A program made the position numbers and the translations under genes. Positions 1 through 6,809 of a stretch of DNA of 19,291 nt are shown here, one piece after another (the first letter of the stretch is position 1; each line of letters begins with the position of its first letter). The notes beneath the pieces were generated by a model. It did no database searches and had not been told where the DNA came from. It saw nothing but the letters and a program-made list of their open reading frames with translations. The stretch comes from an uncultured archaeon A07HN63 (lineage in GTDB: Archaea > Halobacteriota > Halobacteria > Halobacteriales > Haloferacaceae): assembly GCA_000496215.1 (NCBI GenBank), contig KI543214.1, positions 154,313 to 173,603 on the forward strand. The letters are read 5' to 3'.

Positions 1-39
1 GATCGGTTCGGCGGGAGCGGTTTCGAACTGTGAGCTCAT
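1..39 (-). CDS. 5' end of an unidentified gene leaving the left edge
   Basis: On the minus strand an ATG at 37-39 opens a frame that runs uninterrupted to base 1, giving MSSQFETAPAEPI. Two further possible starts lie just upstream in frame (GTG at 40-42, ATG at 43-45). The ATG at 39 is preferred because a TATA-like box sits about 27 bases upstream, the spacing of a leaderless haloarchaeal transcript. Only 13 residues are visible, so no family can be named. Existence of the gene is an inference from promoter plus open frame. Confidence 0.45.
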   Translation of the reverse strand, partial: MSSQFETAPAEPI

Positions 40-61
40 CACCATATTCTATGAGCTATCG

Positions 62-71
62 GGCTAAAACT
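62..71 (-). promoter_or_regulatory. TATA-like promoter of the left-edge gene
   Basis: Read on the minus strand the bases are AGTTTTAGCC, with the TTTTA core at 65-69. The core is centred about 27 bases before the ATG at 39, so transcription would begin at or next to the start codon (leaderless). The surroundings are AT-richer than the average of the window, as expected for a promoter. Confidence 0.5.
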
Positions 72-153
72 GTTTTGGGCCATTCGTACAATACTATACG
101 TTCTATCGAACGAGTGACTCCGACAAGTGCTGCGGCCCGGGACAGGTCCGCGG

Positions 154-546
154 TTATCCGACGGCCTCAGCCGCGAGGGCTCGCAGCACGCCGGCTGGTG
201 CTACCGCAACGCCCGTGACGCCCGTCAGCCGTTCGAGCAAGCCGGCGGAACCGTCGGGGTCGTAACGCGCCACGGTATGGCCGCGAAGCCGAATCTCAGC
301 TGGTGCATTGAAAACCAGCGGCGTCTCGTCAGGGAGTTCGTCGCCGGTGGGAAGCCACTCGCCAGCGGACCCCGTCACGCTTTCCTGCAGGTCGTACAGC
401 GCGAACAATCCACCGATGCTCTCGACGGCGACGACGAACATGCCGTCGGCTGTGGAAATCGAGACATCGGCTCGGTCGGACTCCAGTGTGAGATCCGCCC
501 CGACGACGAGTTGCCGCGGGGGTGATCCGGACTCGGCGTCGGTCAC
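154..546 (-). CDS. Hypothetical protein, 130 aa
   Basis: I do not recognise this protein. The frame is open further upstream, but a GTG start at 544-546 is preferred: it lies 5 bases after the stop of the preceding minus-strand gene, whereas a longer version would overlap that gene by about 50 bases. The 130-residue product is acidic, with several short hydrophobic beta-like stretches (such as GMFVVAVESIGGLFALYDL near residues 34-52) and a hydrophobic, Gly/Ala-rich C-terminus. There is no signal peptide, convincing membrane helix, Cys pair or catalytic motif. It probably forms a two-gene unit with the upstream 71-aa protein. Codon use and acidity match the neighbours, supporting a real gene. 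Confidence 0.6.
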   Translation of the reverse strand: MTDAESGSPPRQLVVGADLTLESDRADVSISTADGMFVVAVESIGGLFALYDLQESVTGSAGEWLPTGDELPDETPLVFNAPAEIRLRGHTVARYDPDGSAGLLERLTGVTGVAVAPAGVLRALAAEAVG

Positions 547-551
547 ACTCG

Positions 552-767
552 TTACTCGTCGTTTTCGCTGGTGCGGATCGTCAGCGTGCCGTCGAGTCGC
601 CAACGCGCGTGGTCGGCGTCCTCGCCAACCTTGTCCGGCACATCGACGTACATATCCTCAAACTCGTAGGCGATTTCGGCGCCACGACCGGTCAGCCGCT
701 CGTAGAGTCCGATTGCCAGTTCCGGCCACGTTTGTGTCTCTTCGATCTCCGCATCAGTTGATGCCAT
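552..767 (-). CDS. Small conserved-looking acidic protein, 71 aa
   Basis: This small acidic protein starts at ATG 765-767 (MASTDAEIEETQTWPELA). The frame extends ten codons further, to 797, but the extension looks non-coding. The pattern is an amphipathic helix (WPELAIGLYERLTGRG) followed by alternating beta-like segments containing VDVPDKV and a late Trp. That order loosely recalls the small amphi-Trp domain proteins of haloarchaea, but this is a weak resemblance by eye and not an identification. No metal or catalytic motif is seen. The gene lies 44 bases downstream of trmI and 5 bases upstream of the 130-aa gene, so it may be transcribed with nac-trmI. Confidence 0.6.
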   Translation of the reverse strand: MASTDAEIEETQTWPELAIGLYERLTGRGAEIAYEFEDMYVDVPDKVGEDADHARWRLDGTLTIRTSENDE

Positions 768-811
768 TGTGGCTGCATAAAGGGGCGGCGACAACATAGG
801 ACTTCCGCCGA

Positions 812-1537
812 TTATCGTCGCGCAAAGGTGAGATATCCAGTGTGACCGACGCCCGCCGTCGATGGGCGGGTACCGCGGTCGTCAATCTGGAGTTCACGCT
901 GGATCGTTTCGATCGTTTCGATATCGGAAAACCCGGCGTCCTCGGCGGCCTCGGCACTCGCCCGGGCATTCTCGACGAATGGTGAATAGACGGCGAGATA
1001 GCCGCCGTAGGCGAGCAACTCGGTCGCGTCGGCAACGACTTCTGGGGCATCCTCGGTGTCGAGGGTGAGCAGATCGAACGGCTCGCCAGCAGCGAGGTCG
1101 TCGACCTCGTCCGTTATATCGCCGGTCCGCACGTCGACCGTCTCCGCGACGCCGGCAACGGCCATGTTCTCCCGGGCCACGTCGGCGAACTCGTCGTCCT
1201 GTTCGTAGGTCGTCACGTCCGCACCGAGCCGACCAAGATACGCCGCGAGGATGCCCGTGCCCGTGCCGGCATCGAGCACGCGATCCCCGGCAGCCGCGCC
1301 GGTGTGACCGATAACGAGACCGATATCCCGCGGCATCATCGGCGCGCCGGTGCGGTCGAGATGGTTGAACAGGTCGGGGCCGCGAAGCGCGCGAACGCGA
1401 AATTCCTCGCCGAGATGCGACTCGAGCGTGTCGCCGGATGCCACGTCATCGGGGATATCGACGACACCGAGATCGGTGTGGAGTTCGTCACCCGGTTCCC
1501 GGAGGTACTCCCGGTCGCCGTGAACGAGGAGGATCAC
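812..1537 (-). CDS. trmI: tRNA (adenine-N1)-methyltransferase TrmI
   Basis: SAM-dependent methyltransferase expected to make 1-methyladenosine in the T-loop of tRNA (positions 57/58 in archaea). The 241-aa product has an N-terminal beta domain (ILLVHGDREYL, then GDTLESHLGEEFRV) and a Rossmann domain with motif I VLDAGTGTG at residues 87-95, an acidic residue after the second strand (TTYEQD), and LDTEDAP as motif IV. The substrate-side sequence TGAPMMPRDIGLVIGHTG is typical of the TrmI family. The frame is open upstream to 1732, but the start is GTG at 1535-1537: it overlaps the restored stop of nac as GTGA, and family homology begins there. Upstream residues are just the shifted reading of nac. 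Co-transcription with nac is expected. Confidence 0.88.
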   Translation of the reverse strand: MILLVHGDREYLREPGDELHTDLGVVDIPDDVASGDTLESHLGEEFRVRALRGPDLFNHLDRTGAPMMPRDIGLVIGHTGAAAGDRVLDAGTGTGILAAYLGRLGADVTTYEQDDEFADVARENMAVAGVAETVDVRTGDITDEVDDLAAGEPFDLLTLDTEDAPEVVADATELLAYGGYLAVYSPFVENARASAEAAEDAGFSDIETIETIQRELQIDDRGTRPSTAGVGHTGYLTFARR

Positions 1538-1961
1538 TCCAGCCGGCTGATTGCCGCGGCTGGCTCGCCGTCTCTGCTTCCAGTGCCTCTCGGGCCTCGC
1601 TCTTCGAGACGCCAGTCTGTGAGGCGACGAGTCTGATATCGTCGTCCGGAATCTCGTCGTCGCCATCGTTACCGTCGGCGGCGTCGCTGCCGTCGTTGGC
1701 GTCGTCGCCAGTGGTATCGGCATCGGCGTCACCGCCCTCGACTGCAGTCGCTGCCTCCTGCGTCTCCGGGTCCCCGACGATCTGGTAGGTCTGGGTACCT
1801 TGGGCGTCCATCCGGGTGATCTCCGGGGCGTCGAAGACGAGTTGTTCGCCGTCGGTCGTGGTGATCGTGACCGACTCGGCGTCGATATCGGTCACGTCGA
1901 TCCCCATCTGTTCCATCATCTGCTGCATCTTCCGCGGGTTCATGCCGCCGCCTCCAAACAT
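1534..1961 (-). pseudogene. nac: Nascent polypeptide-associated complex protein (archaeal NAC), frameshifted near 1570
   Basis: Archaeal NAC binds nascent chains at the ribosome exit as a homodimer. The product starts MFGGGGMNPRKMQQMMEQMG, has a beta NAC domain to about residue 70, an Asp/Gly-rich acidic linker and a C-terminal UBA domain. The UBA helix EAREALEAE (to residue 130, codon at 1572-1574) is in frame, but the reading then turns into an unlikely QPRQSAGWSDPP tail and continues to a stop at 1488. Skipping frame at 1570-1571 restores the canonical UBA ending GEPAAAISRLE and a TGA at 1534-1536 that overlaps the trmI GTG. One base is missing, and the restored protein would be 142 aa. 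NAC is near-universal in archaea, so sequence error is more likely than loss. A leaderless promoter lies 28 bases upstream. Confidence 0.85.
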
Positions 1962-1983
1962 AGTTCATGATTCACAGGGAATC

Positions 1984-1993
1984 AGCAAAAGCA
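1984..1993 (-). promoter_or_regulatory. Putative TATA box of nac-trmI
   Basis: On the minus strand the sequence GCTTTTGCTG is centred about 28 bases upstream of the nac ATG at 1961, fitting a leaderless transcript. It is a weaker box than TTTTAT. The divergent mutase gene uses nearly the same box (GCTTTTGCCG at 2031-2040), so the 101-bp region between the two genes seems to hold paired promoters of matching sequence. Confidence 0.45.
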
Positions 1994-2030
1994 TGGCGAA
2001 GCCACACGCAAGCCACTGGTCCGGAGTCAC

Positions 2031-2040
2031 GCTTTTGCCG
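2031..2040 (+). promoter_or_regulatory. Putative TATA box of the mutase gene
   Basis: GCTTTTGCCG is centred about 28 bases before the ATG at 2063, consistent with leaderless transcription. No Shine-Dalgarno sequence precedes the ATG, which agrees with a leaderless message. The core TTTTGC matches the divergent nac promoter. Confidence 0.5.
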
Positions 2041-2062
2041 TTGCCGACCGTCGGACACAGCC

Positions 2063-3740
2063 ATGTTCGATGAGGAGGATCTGGCGGCGATCCGCGAGGC
2101 GAAAGCCGACTGGGAGGCCGAGACCGCAGGGCCAACGCTGGATCGCTTCGGCGAGCGCGCAGAGACGTTTACCACCGATACCGGTGGCCAGCAGGTCAAG
2201 CGGCTCTACACACCGGACGACATCTCCGATCTCGACTACGAGGACGACATCGGGTTTCCGGGCGAGGAGCCCTACACGCGTGGCGTCTACTCGACGATGC
2301 ACCGCGGGCGACTGTGGACGATGCGGCAGTACGCCGGGATGGGCACAGCCAGCGAGACCAACGAGCGGTTCAATTATCTGATCGAGCAGGGCTCTTCGGG
2401 GCTGTCGATGGCGTTCGACCTCCCGACGCAGATGGGCTACGACTCCGACGCCGGGCATGGCCGCCGGCGAGGTCGGCAAGGCCGGCGTCGCCATCGACAC
2501 GCTCGCGGACTTTGAAACTGTTTTCGACGGGATTCCGCTCAACGAGGTCTCGACGAGCATGACGATCAACGCGCCGGCGGTCGTTCTGCTGGCGATGTAC
2601 ATCGCCGTCGGCGACAAGCAGGGTGTCGACCGCGCAGAATTGCGCGGGACGATTCAGAACGACATCATGAAGGAGTACATCGCTCGCAATCTCTTCATCT
2701 ACCCGCCGGAGCCCTCGATGCGGCTCATCACGGACACCTTCGCGTTCGCGGCCGACGAAGTTCCCAAGTTCAATACTATCTCGATCTCCGGGTATCACAT
2801 CCGCGAGGCGGGGTCGACCGCAGCACAGGAGATCGCGTTCACGCTCGCCAACGGGATCGAGTACGTCGACGCCGCCGTCGACGCCGGACAGGATGTCGAC
2901 GAGTTCGCCCCGCAGCTCTCCTTCTTTTTCAACGCCCACAACAACATCTTCGAGGAGGTCGCCAAGTTCCGCGCCGCACGGCGGCTCTGGGCATCGATCA
3001 TGGACGAGCGATTCGGCGCGGAGAATCCAAAGTCGAAACAGCTCAAGTTCCACGCCCAGACCGGCGGCTCGACGCTGACGGCCCAGCAGATCGAGAACAA
3101 CGTCGTCCGCGTGGGATATCAGGCACTCGCGGCGGTGCTGGGCGGGACACAGAGTCTCCACACGAACGGGAAAGACGAGGCGCTCTCGCTGCCGACCGAG
3201 CAATCGGTGCGAACCGCGCTCCGCACCCAGCAGATTCTCGCCCACGAGTCCGGCGTCGCCGACACCATCGACCCGCTGGCCGGGAGCTACTACGTCGAAT
3301 CCCTGACCGACGAGGTCGAAGCCGAAGCCCGCGAGATCATCGACGATATCGACGAGCGTGGCGGGATGCTACGAGCGGTCGATAGCGGCTTCGTGCAACA
3401 ACGGATTCAGGATGTGGCCTTCGAGCGCCAACAGGAGATTGAGGCGGGCGAACGGATCATCGTCGGCGTCAACGAGTTCGAGGTCGACGAGGACCCCGAA
3501 ATGGATCTCGAATCCGTCGACGAGGAGGACGAACAACGACAGATCGAGCGCCTGGATGAGATCAAGGCCGACCGTGACGATGACGCTGTCGACGATGCGC
3601 TTGCGGCGGTGGCCGACGCCGCGGCGAGCGACGCAAACGTGTTGCCGCCGGTTATTGAGGCGGTGAAAGCGTACGCGACAGTTCAGGAAATCTGTGACGT
3701 GTTCCGCGACGAGTTCGGCGAATATCAGCCTGGCGTGTAG
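2063..3740 (+). pseudogene. mcmA: Methylmalonyl-CoA mutase large (catalytic) subunit, frameshifted at 2453-2455
   Basis: Catalytic subunit of the B12-dependent mutase that converts (R)-methylmalonyl-CoA to succinyl-CoA in propionyl-CoA assimilation. It covers only the substrate-binding barrel; the B12-binding subunit is not in this window. The start ATG at 2063 gives MFDEEDLAAIREAKADW. Family hallmarks are TMRQYAGMGTASETN with the active-site Tyr at residue 90, SMAFDLPTQMGYDSDA at about 115-130, and SGYHIREAGSTAAQE with the active-site His at 245. After DSDA the frame shifts: one G too many in GGG at 2453-2455 sends translation into a short out-of-frame tail ending at 2515, while the rest (MAAGEVGKAGVAIDTL onward) is open from 2457. 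With one G removed the protein is 558 aa, full length for archaeal large subunits. The epimerase follows 74 bases downstream. Confidence 0.9.
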
Positions 3741-3758
3741 TATCAGCCCGACGTGTAG
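3723..3758 (+). repeat. 18-bp imperfect tandem duplication spanning the mutase stop codon
   Basis: Two adjacent 18-base units, tatcagcctggcgtgtag (3723-3740) and tatcagcccgacgtgtag (3741-3758), differ at two bases. The first encodes the last six codons of the mutase, YQPGV-stop; the second would encode YQPDV-stop again. The protein ends at the first stop, so the second copy is untranslated. It looks like a small slippage duplication that has since diverged. Confidence 0.75.
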
Positions 3759-3782
3759 GTACACAGTGCAGGGGGCTGCGTG

Positions 3783-3793
3783 CTATTTTTATC
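3783..3793 (+). promoter_or_regulatory. Promoter of methylmalonyl-CoA epimerase
   Basis: The sequence CTATTTTTATC is a strong haloarchaeal TATA element centred about 26 bases upstream of the ATG at 3815. The mRNA is therefore expected to be leaderless, and the epimerase can be transcribed independently of the mutase gene that ends 74 bases upstream. Confidence 0.65.
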
Positions 3794-3814
3794 ACGGGCC
3801 TCTCTGGTGCCGGT

Positions 3815-4197
3815 ATGCGGTTTCATCACGCCGGTATCGCCACCGACGACGCTGACGACCTCGCCGACCTGTTTTCGGCCGTCCTCGGTGCGCCGGTCGC
3901 CCACAGCGAGCGGTTCGACGGGATGGAGGTTCGGTTTCTCGACCTCGACAACGGCTATTTCGAGCTACTGGAACCAACCAAGTCGGGAGCGATCGCCGAC
4001 TATCTCGACAGTCACGGCCCGGGAATCCATCATCTCGCTATCGAAACAACGGATATCGACGCTGCGCTGAGACAGCCAGCGACCACGGGGTCGACCTGAT
4101 CGACGACGAGCCACGCCCCGGCGCGTGGGGTCACGATGTGGCTTTTCTGCACCCATCGTCAACGGGCGGCGTGCTGATAGAGTTCGTCGCCGAGTAG
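3815..4197 (+). pseudogene. mce: Methylmalonyl-CoA epimerase, frameshifted near 4068
   Basis: Metalloenzyme of the glyoxalase/vicinal-oxygen-chelate fold that interconverts (S)- and (R)-methylmalonyl-CoA, feeding the mutase encoded just upstream. The N-terminal half is clear: MRFHHAGIATDDADDLADLF with metal-ligand His5, DLDNGYFELLEP with Glu50, and GIHHLAIETTDIDAAL with His73. The frame then runs to an early TGA at 4097-4099. The typical C-terminus (ASDHGVDLIDDEPRPGAWG, HPSSTGGVLIEFVAE, stop TAG 4195-4197) is open in another frame from about 4069. One base is missing between 4068 and 4069; for example CTCGAG read as CTGAG. The restored product is 127 aa, the usual family length, and regains the fourth metal ligand Glu123. 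As read, the protein would be a 94-aa truncation lacking that ligand. Confidence 0.88.
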
Positions 4198-4240
4198 CTG
4201 CTGACGACGGAGCGGCGACCGCACAGCCGCGGCATCTGCA

Positions 4241-4250
4241 CCTTTTTACC
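4241..4250 (+). promoter_or_regulatory. TATA box of gatE
   Basis: CCTTTTTACC is centred about 29 bases upstream of the ATG at 4275 and fits a leaderless transcript. It lies in the 77-base gap after the epimerase, so gatE has its own promoter. The spacing also argues against the longer in-frame start at 4125. Confidence 0.6.
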
Positions 4251-4274
4251 GCCCCGAGTCCCACGTTGGCATCA

Positions 4275-6149
4275 ATGAGTTCCGACGCCTACGACTACGA
4301 GGCGCTTGGCCTTGTCGCCGGCCTCGAAATCCACCAGCAACTCGACACCGAGACCAAACTGTTCTGTGCATCGCCGACCGACCGTCGTGAACCAGAAGAG
4401 TCCGAGCGAACGATCACGCGATTCCTCCACCCGACGAAAAGCGAGCTGGGCGAACTCGACGACGCCGCGCTCGAAGAGAGCCGTGTCGACCGCGAGTTCG
4501 AGTATCTCGCCTACGATTCGACCTGTCTCGTCGAGGAGGACGACGAACCGCCCGCCAGAGTCGACGACGAAGCACTGGATGTCGCCATGCAGATCGCCTC
4601 CTTGCTCGATATGGATATCGTCGACCAGCTTCACGTCATGCGAAAGCTCGTCATCGACGGCTCGAATACGTCGGGGTTCCAGCGCTCGATGTTGCTCGGA
4701 CAGGAGGGCGAAATCCAGACCAGCGAGGGACCGGTCTCGGTTGTCGACCTCCTGCTCGAAGAGGAGTCTGCCCAGCGCGTCGAGGAGTACGACGGCGGCG
4801 TCCGCTACAGTCTCGACCGCCTCGGTATTCCGCTCGTCGAGATCGGCACCGGCCCGGATATTCGCTCGCCGGAACAGGCCAAGGAGGCCGCCGAACGAAT
4901 CGGGATGTTACTCCGCTCGACGGGCACGGTCAAACGCGGCCTCGGCACGATCAGACAGGATGTCAACGTCTCCATCGAGGCGGGTGCCCGCGTCGAGATC
5001 AAGGGCGTGCAGGCACTCGATCAGATCGACGATATCGTCCGCCTCGAAGTTGGTCGACAATCTGAACTCGTCGATATCGCCGACGAGCTACAGTCTCGAA
5101 ACGCCAGCGTCGGCGAGACACAGAACGTGACCGGGGTCTTCGAGGATACAGATTCCGGCGTCATCGGCGGTGCACTCGACGATGGCGGTACGGTGACAGC
5201 CGTTCCGCTCTTCGGCTTCGACGGGCTCGTCGGCCGCGAAATACAGCCGGACCGCCGCCTCGGCACCGAGTTCTCCGACCACGCCAAGCGAAACGGCGCG
5301 GGTGGCATCTTCCACACTGACGAACTGCCGGCCTACGGCGTCACCGACGATGAAGTTTCCGCACTCCGCGATGCTGTCGACGCGAGCGACGAGGACGCCG
5401 TCGCCATCGTCGCCACCGACCCCGAAACCGCTGATCTCGCTATCGAGGCGGTCGCCGAGCGCGCCACAACCGCTATCGAGGGCGTTCCCGAGGAGACCCG
5501 CGACGCAACACAGGAGGGGACGACTCGCTATCTCCGCCCGCTGCCCGGTGCAGCACGGATGTACCCCGAAACCGACGTGCCGCCGGTCGAACCCGATCCG
5601 AGCGAGATCGACGAACCAGAACTCCTGACCGAGAAGGTCGAGCGCTATCAAACCGAGTTCGGCCTCGACAGCGGGCTGGCCGAACAGGTCGCCTACGGCC
5701 GCCGGATGCCGCTGTTCGAGGCAGCCGTCGACCGTGGCATCGACCCGACGTTTGCGGCCTCAGTGTTGGAAAGCACGGTCACTGAACTCCGCCGCGATGA
5801 CGTCCCGGTTGAGAACATCGCCGATGCCCACTTCCTCGCGGTCTTCGATCTCGTTGCTGACGACGAGTTAGCCACAGAGGGTGTCACCGACGTGCTGACT
5901 GTGCTGGCCGAACAGCCAGACTTGTCGGCCGAGGAGGCTATCGAGGCGGCTGGTCTCGGCGGTGTCGAGGACGAGGAAGTCCGCGAGATCATCGCGGGTG
6001 TCGTCGAGCGCAACGCCGATCAGGTCGCCGAGGAGGGTATGGGTGCTTTCTCGGGGCTAATGGGCGAGTGTATGGGTGAACTGCGCGGAAAAGCCGATGG
6101 CGACACGGTGAGCGATATCCTGCGCGAGGAGATCGGCAAACGGAGCTAA
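4275..6149 (+). CDS. gatE: Glutamyl-tRNA(Gln) amidotransferase subunit E
   Basis: GatE is the archaeal subunit that recognises mischarged Glu-tRNA(Gln) and, with the asparaginase-like GatD, converts it to Gln-tRNA(Gln). The 624-aa product starts MSSDAYDYEALG and has the GatB/GatE signature GLVAGLEIHQQLDTETKLFC near residue 20. Further marks are RKLVIDGSNTSGFQRSMLLG, GIPLVEIGTGPDIRSPEQA and a GatE-specific insertion after about residue 260 (GVQALDQIDDIVRLEVGRQ to GGIFHTDELPAYG), corresponding to the AspRS-like GAD domain. The C-terminal third holds the helical YqeY-like tail, including MGECMGELRGKADG near the end. Length is normal for archaeal GatE. The frame is open back to 4125, but that would overlap the epimerase. 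gatD is not in this window. Confidence 0.95.
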   Translation: MSSDAYDYEALGLVAGLEIHQQLDTETKLFCASPTDRREPEESERTITRFLHPTKSELGELDDAALEESRVDREFEYLAYDSTCLVEEDDEPPARVDDEALDVAMQIASLLDMDIVDQLHVMRKLVIDGSNTSGFQRSMLLGQEGEIQTSEGPVSVVDLLLEEESAQRVEEYDGGVRYSLDRLGIPLVEIGTGPDIRSPEQAKEAAERIGMLLRSTGTVKRGLGTIRQDVNVSIEAGARVEIKGVQALDQIDDIVRLEVGRQSELVDIADELQSRNASVGETQNVTGVFEDTDSGVIGGALDDGGTVTAVPLFGFDGLVGREIQPDRRLGTEFSDHAKRNGAGGIFHTDELPAYGVTDDEVSALRDAVDASDEDAVAIVATDPETADLAIEAVAERATTAIEGVPEETRDATQEGTTRYLRPLPGAARMYPETDVPPVEPDPSEIDEPELLTEKVERYQTEFGLDSGLAEQVAYGRRMPLFEAAVDRGIDPTFAASVLESTVTELRRDDVPVENIADAHFLAVFDLVADDELATEGVTDVLTVLAEQPDLSAEEAIEAAGLGGVEDEEVREIIAGVVERNADQVAEEGMGAFSGLMGECMGELRGKADGDTVSDILREEIGKRS

Positions 6150-6177
6150 CTTCCCTCTCGCAGCCGTTCGCTCGGTA

Positions 6178-6621
6178 ATGACAGTCTTCTTTGAGGATCT
6201 CGCAGTCGGTGACGAATGGACGAGTGACGGCTACGAGGTTACGCAAGAGGAGATCATTGAGTTTGCCGAACAGTACGACCCGCAATGGTTTCACACCGAC
6301 CCAGAACGCGCTGCCGAGGAATCCATCTACGAGAGTCTCATTGCGGCGGGGTTCCACACGGCCGCGATCTCGACCCGACTCTTTGTCGACTGTTTCCTGT
6401 CCGATACTGCCACACTGGGCGGCAAAGGGATCGACAAACTGCGCTGGCACGAACCGGTGCGACCGGGGGATCAGCTCTCAATTCAGGCCGAAATCCTCGA
6501 TCTGGAGCCCGAAACCGACAGCCGCGGGCTGGCCGACATCAGAATCGAGACAGCGAACCAAGACAACGAGGTTGTTTTTTCGATGATTGCGCTGGTGATG
6601 TTTGCTCGGACGGACGGCTGA
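6178..6621 (+). CDS. MaoC-family hot-dog hydratase
   Basis: A 147-aa single hot-dog domain protein of the MaoC/(R)-specific enoyl-CoA hydratase family. It starts TVFFEDLAVGDEW, a common MaoC N-terminus. The hydratase motif appears as FAEQYDPQWFHTDPERA with the predicted catalytic Asp34 and His39; the usual DxNPxH is a DPQWFH variant, seen in MaoC relatives of unsettled substrate. It continues LIAAGFHTAAISTRLFVD and KLRWHEPVRPGDQL, both typical. The likely reaction is addition of water to an acyl-CoA double bond, but the substrate cannot be read from sequence. It begins 28 bases after gatE, with no clear TATA box of its own, so read-through from gatE is possible. Nearness to propionyl-CoA genes hints at, but does not show, a shared pathway. 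Confidence 0.85.
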   Translation: MTVFFEDLAVGDEWTSDGYEVTQEEIIEFAEQYDPQWFHTDPERAAEESIYESLIAAGFHTAAISTRLFVDCFLSDTATLGGKGIDKLRWHEPVRPGDQLSIQAEILDLEPETDSRGLADIRIETANQDNEVVFSMIALVMFARTDG

Positions 6622-6647
6622 ACGCATCGCCCGAAACCGCCGGCAAC

Positions 6648-6672
6648 GACCGTGGTTCGCCGTCACACGGTC
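6648..6672. other. Inverted repeat GACCGTG/CACGGTC upstream of the L7Ae promoter
   Basis: A perfect 7-bp inverted repeat (6648-6654 and 6666-6672) with an 11-base loop lies between the hydratase stop and the ribosomal-protein promoter. It could be a transcription-termination hairpin for the upstream gene or a protein-binding site just outside the promoter. No T-tract follows it, so a terminator is not well supported. Confidence 0.3.
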
Positions 6673-6682
6673 CGCGTGGTTT

Positions 6683-6696
6683 GAAAGCGCTTTTAT
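6683..6696 (+). promoter_or_regulatory. Promoter of the rpl7ae-rps28e-rpl24e-ndk operon
   Basis: GAAAGCGCTTTTAT combines a purine-rich BRE-like segment (GAAAG) and a TTTTAT TATA box at 6691-6696. With the usual 25-27 base spacing, transcription should start near 6718-6722, giving a leader of about 90 nt before the L7Ae ATG at 6810. This is unusual here: most other genes in the window look leaderless. Confidence 0.65.
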
Positions 6697-6723
6697 GTGG
6701 GTGCGTCAAACAGCGAGGTACAG

Positions 6724-6797
6724 CCTATCCGGGTTGATGATACGCCTCGTCGTCAGGGACTTGCCGTTCGGCGAGGTCGTGTGAGCCCGCCGATAGG
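6724..6797 (+). promoter_or_regulatory. Structured leader with kink-turn-like motif upstream of L7Ae
   Basis: The leader can fold into one long hairpin. The basal stem is 6724-6729 (CCUAUC) with 6792-6797 (GAUAGG), continued by 6730-6733 (CGGG) with 6786-6789 (CCCG). The upper stem is 6742-6749 (ACGCCUCG) with 6772-6780, with one bulged U at 6777. Between them is an asymmetric loop: UUGAUGAU (6734-6741) faces GUGAG (6781-6785). Pairing G39-A40 against G83-A84 (last two digits) gives the tandem sheared G.A pairs and short bulge of a kink-turn, and UGAUGA matches box C. L7Ae is the archaeal kink-turn-binding protein, and the basal stem reaches the GGGAGAGG Shine-Dalgarno at about 6796-6803. This would allow translational autoregulation. 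Pairing is read from sequence; binding is inferred. Confidence 0.5.
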
Positions 6798-6809
6798 GAG
6801 AGGACAACT

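Noticed and set aside
1560..1580. Programmed ribosomal frameshift in nac
   Set aside because: No slippery heptamer or downstream pseudoknot is evident, and two other unrelated genes nearby have similar single-base shifts, so error is simpler.
1538..1732. N-terminal extension of trmI by 65 codons
   Set aside because: This is the out-of-frame reading of nac; family similarity starts at the GTG at 1537.
2370..3245. 291-codon minus-strand frame opposite the mutase
   Set aside because: The mutase blocks on the plus strand are unmistakable, and the antisense frame is a composition effect.
4125..4274. N-terminal extension of gatE by 50 codons
   Set aside because: It overlaps the restored epimerase, has non-acidic composition unlike haloarchaeal proteins, and a TATA box at 4241-4250 places transcription start at the ATG at 4275.
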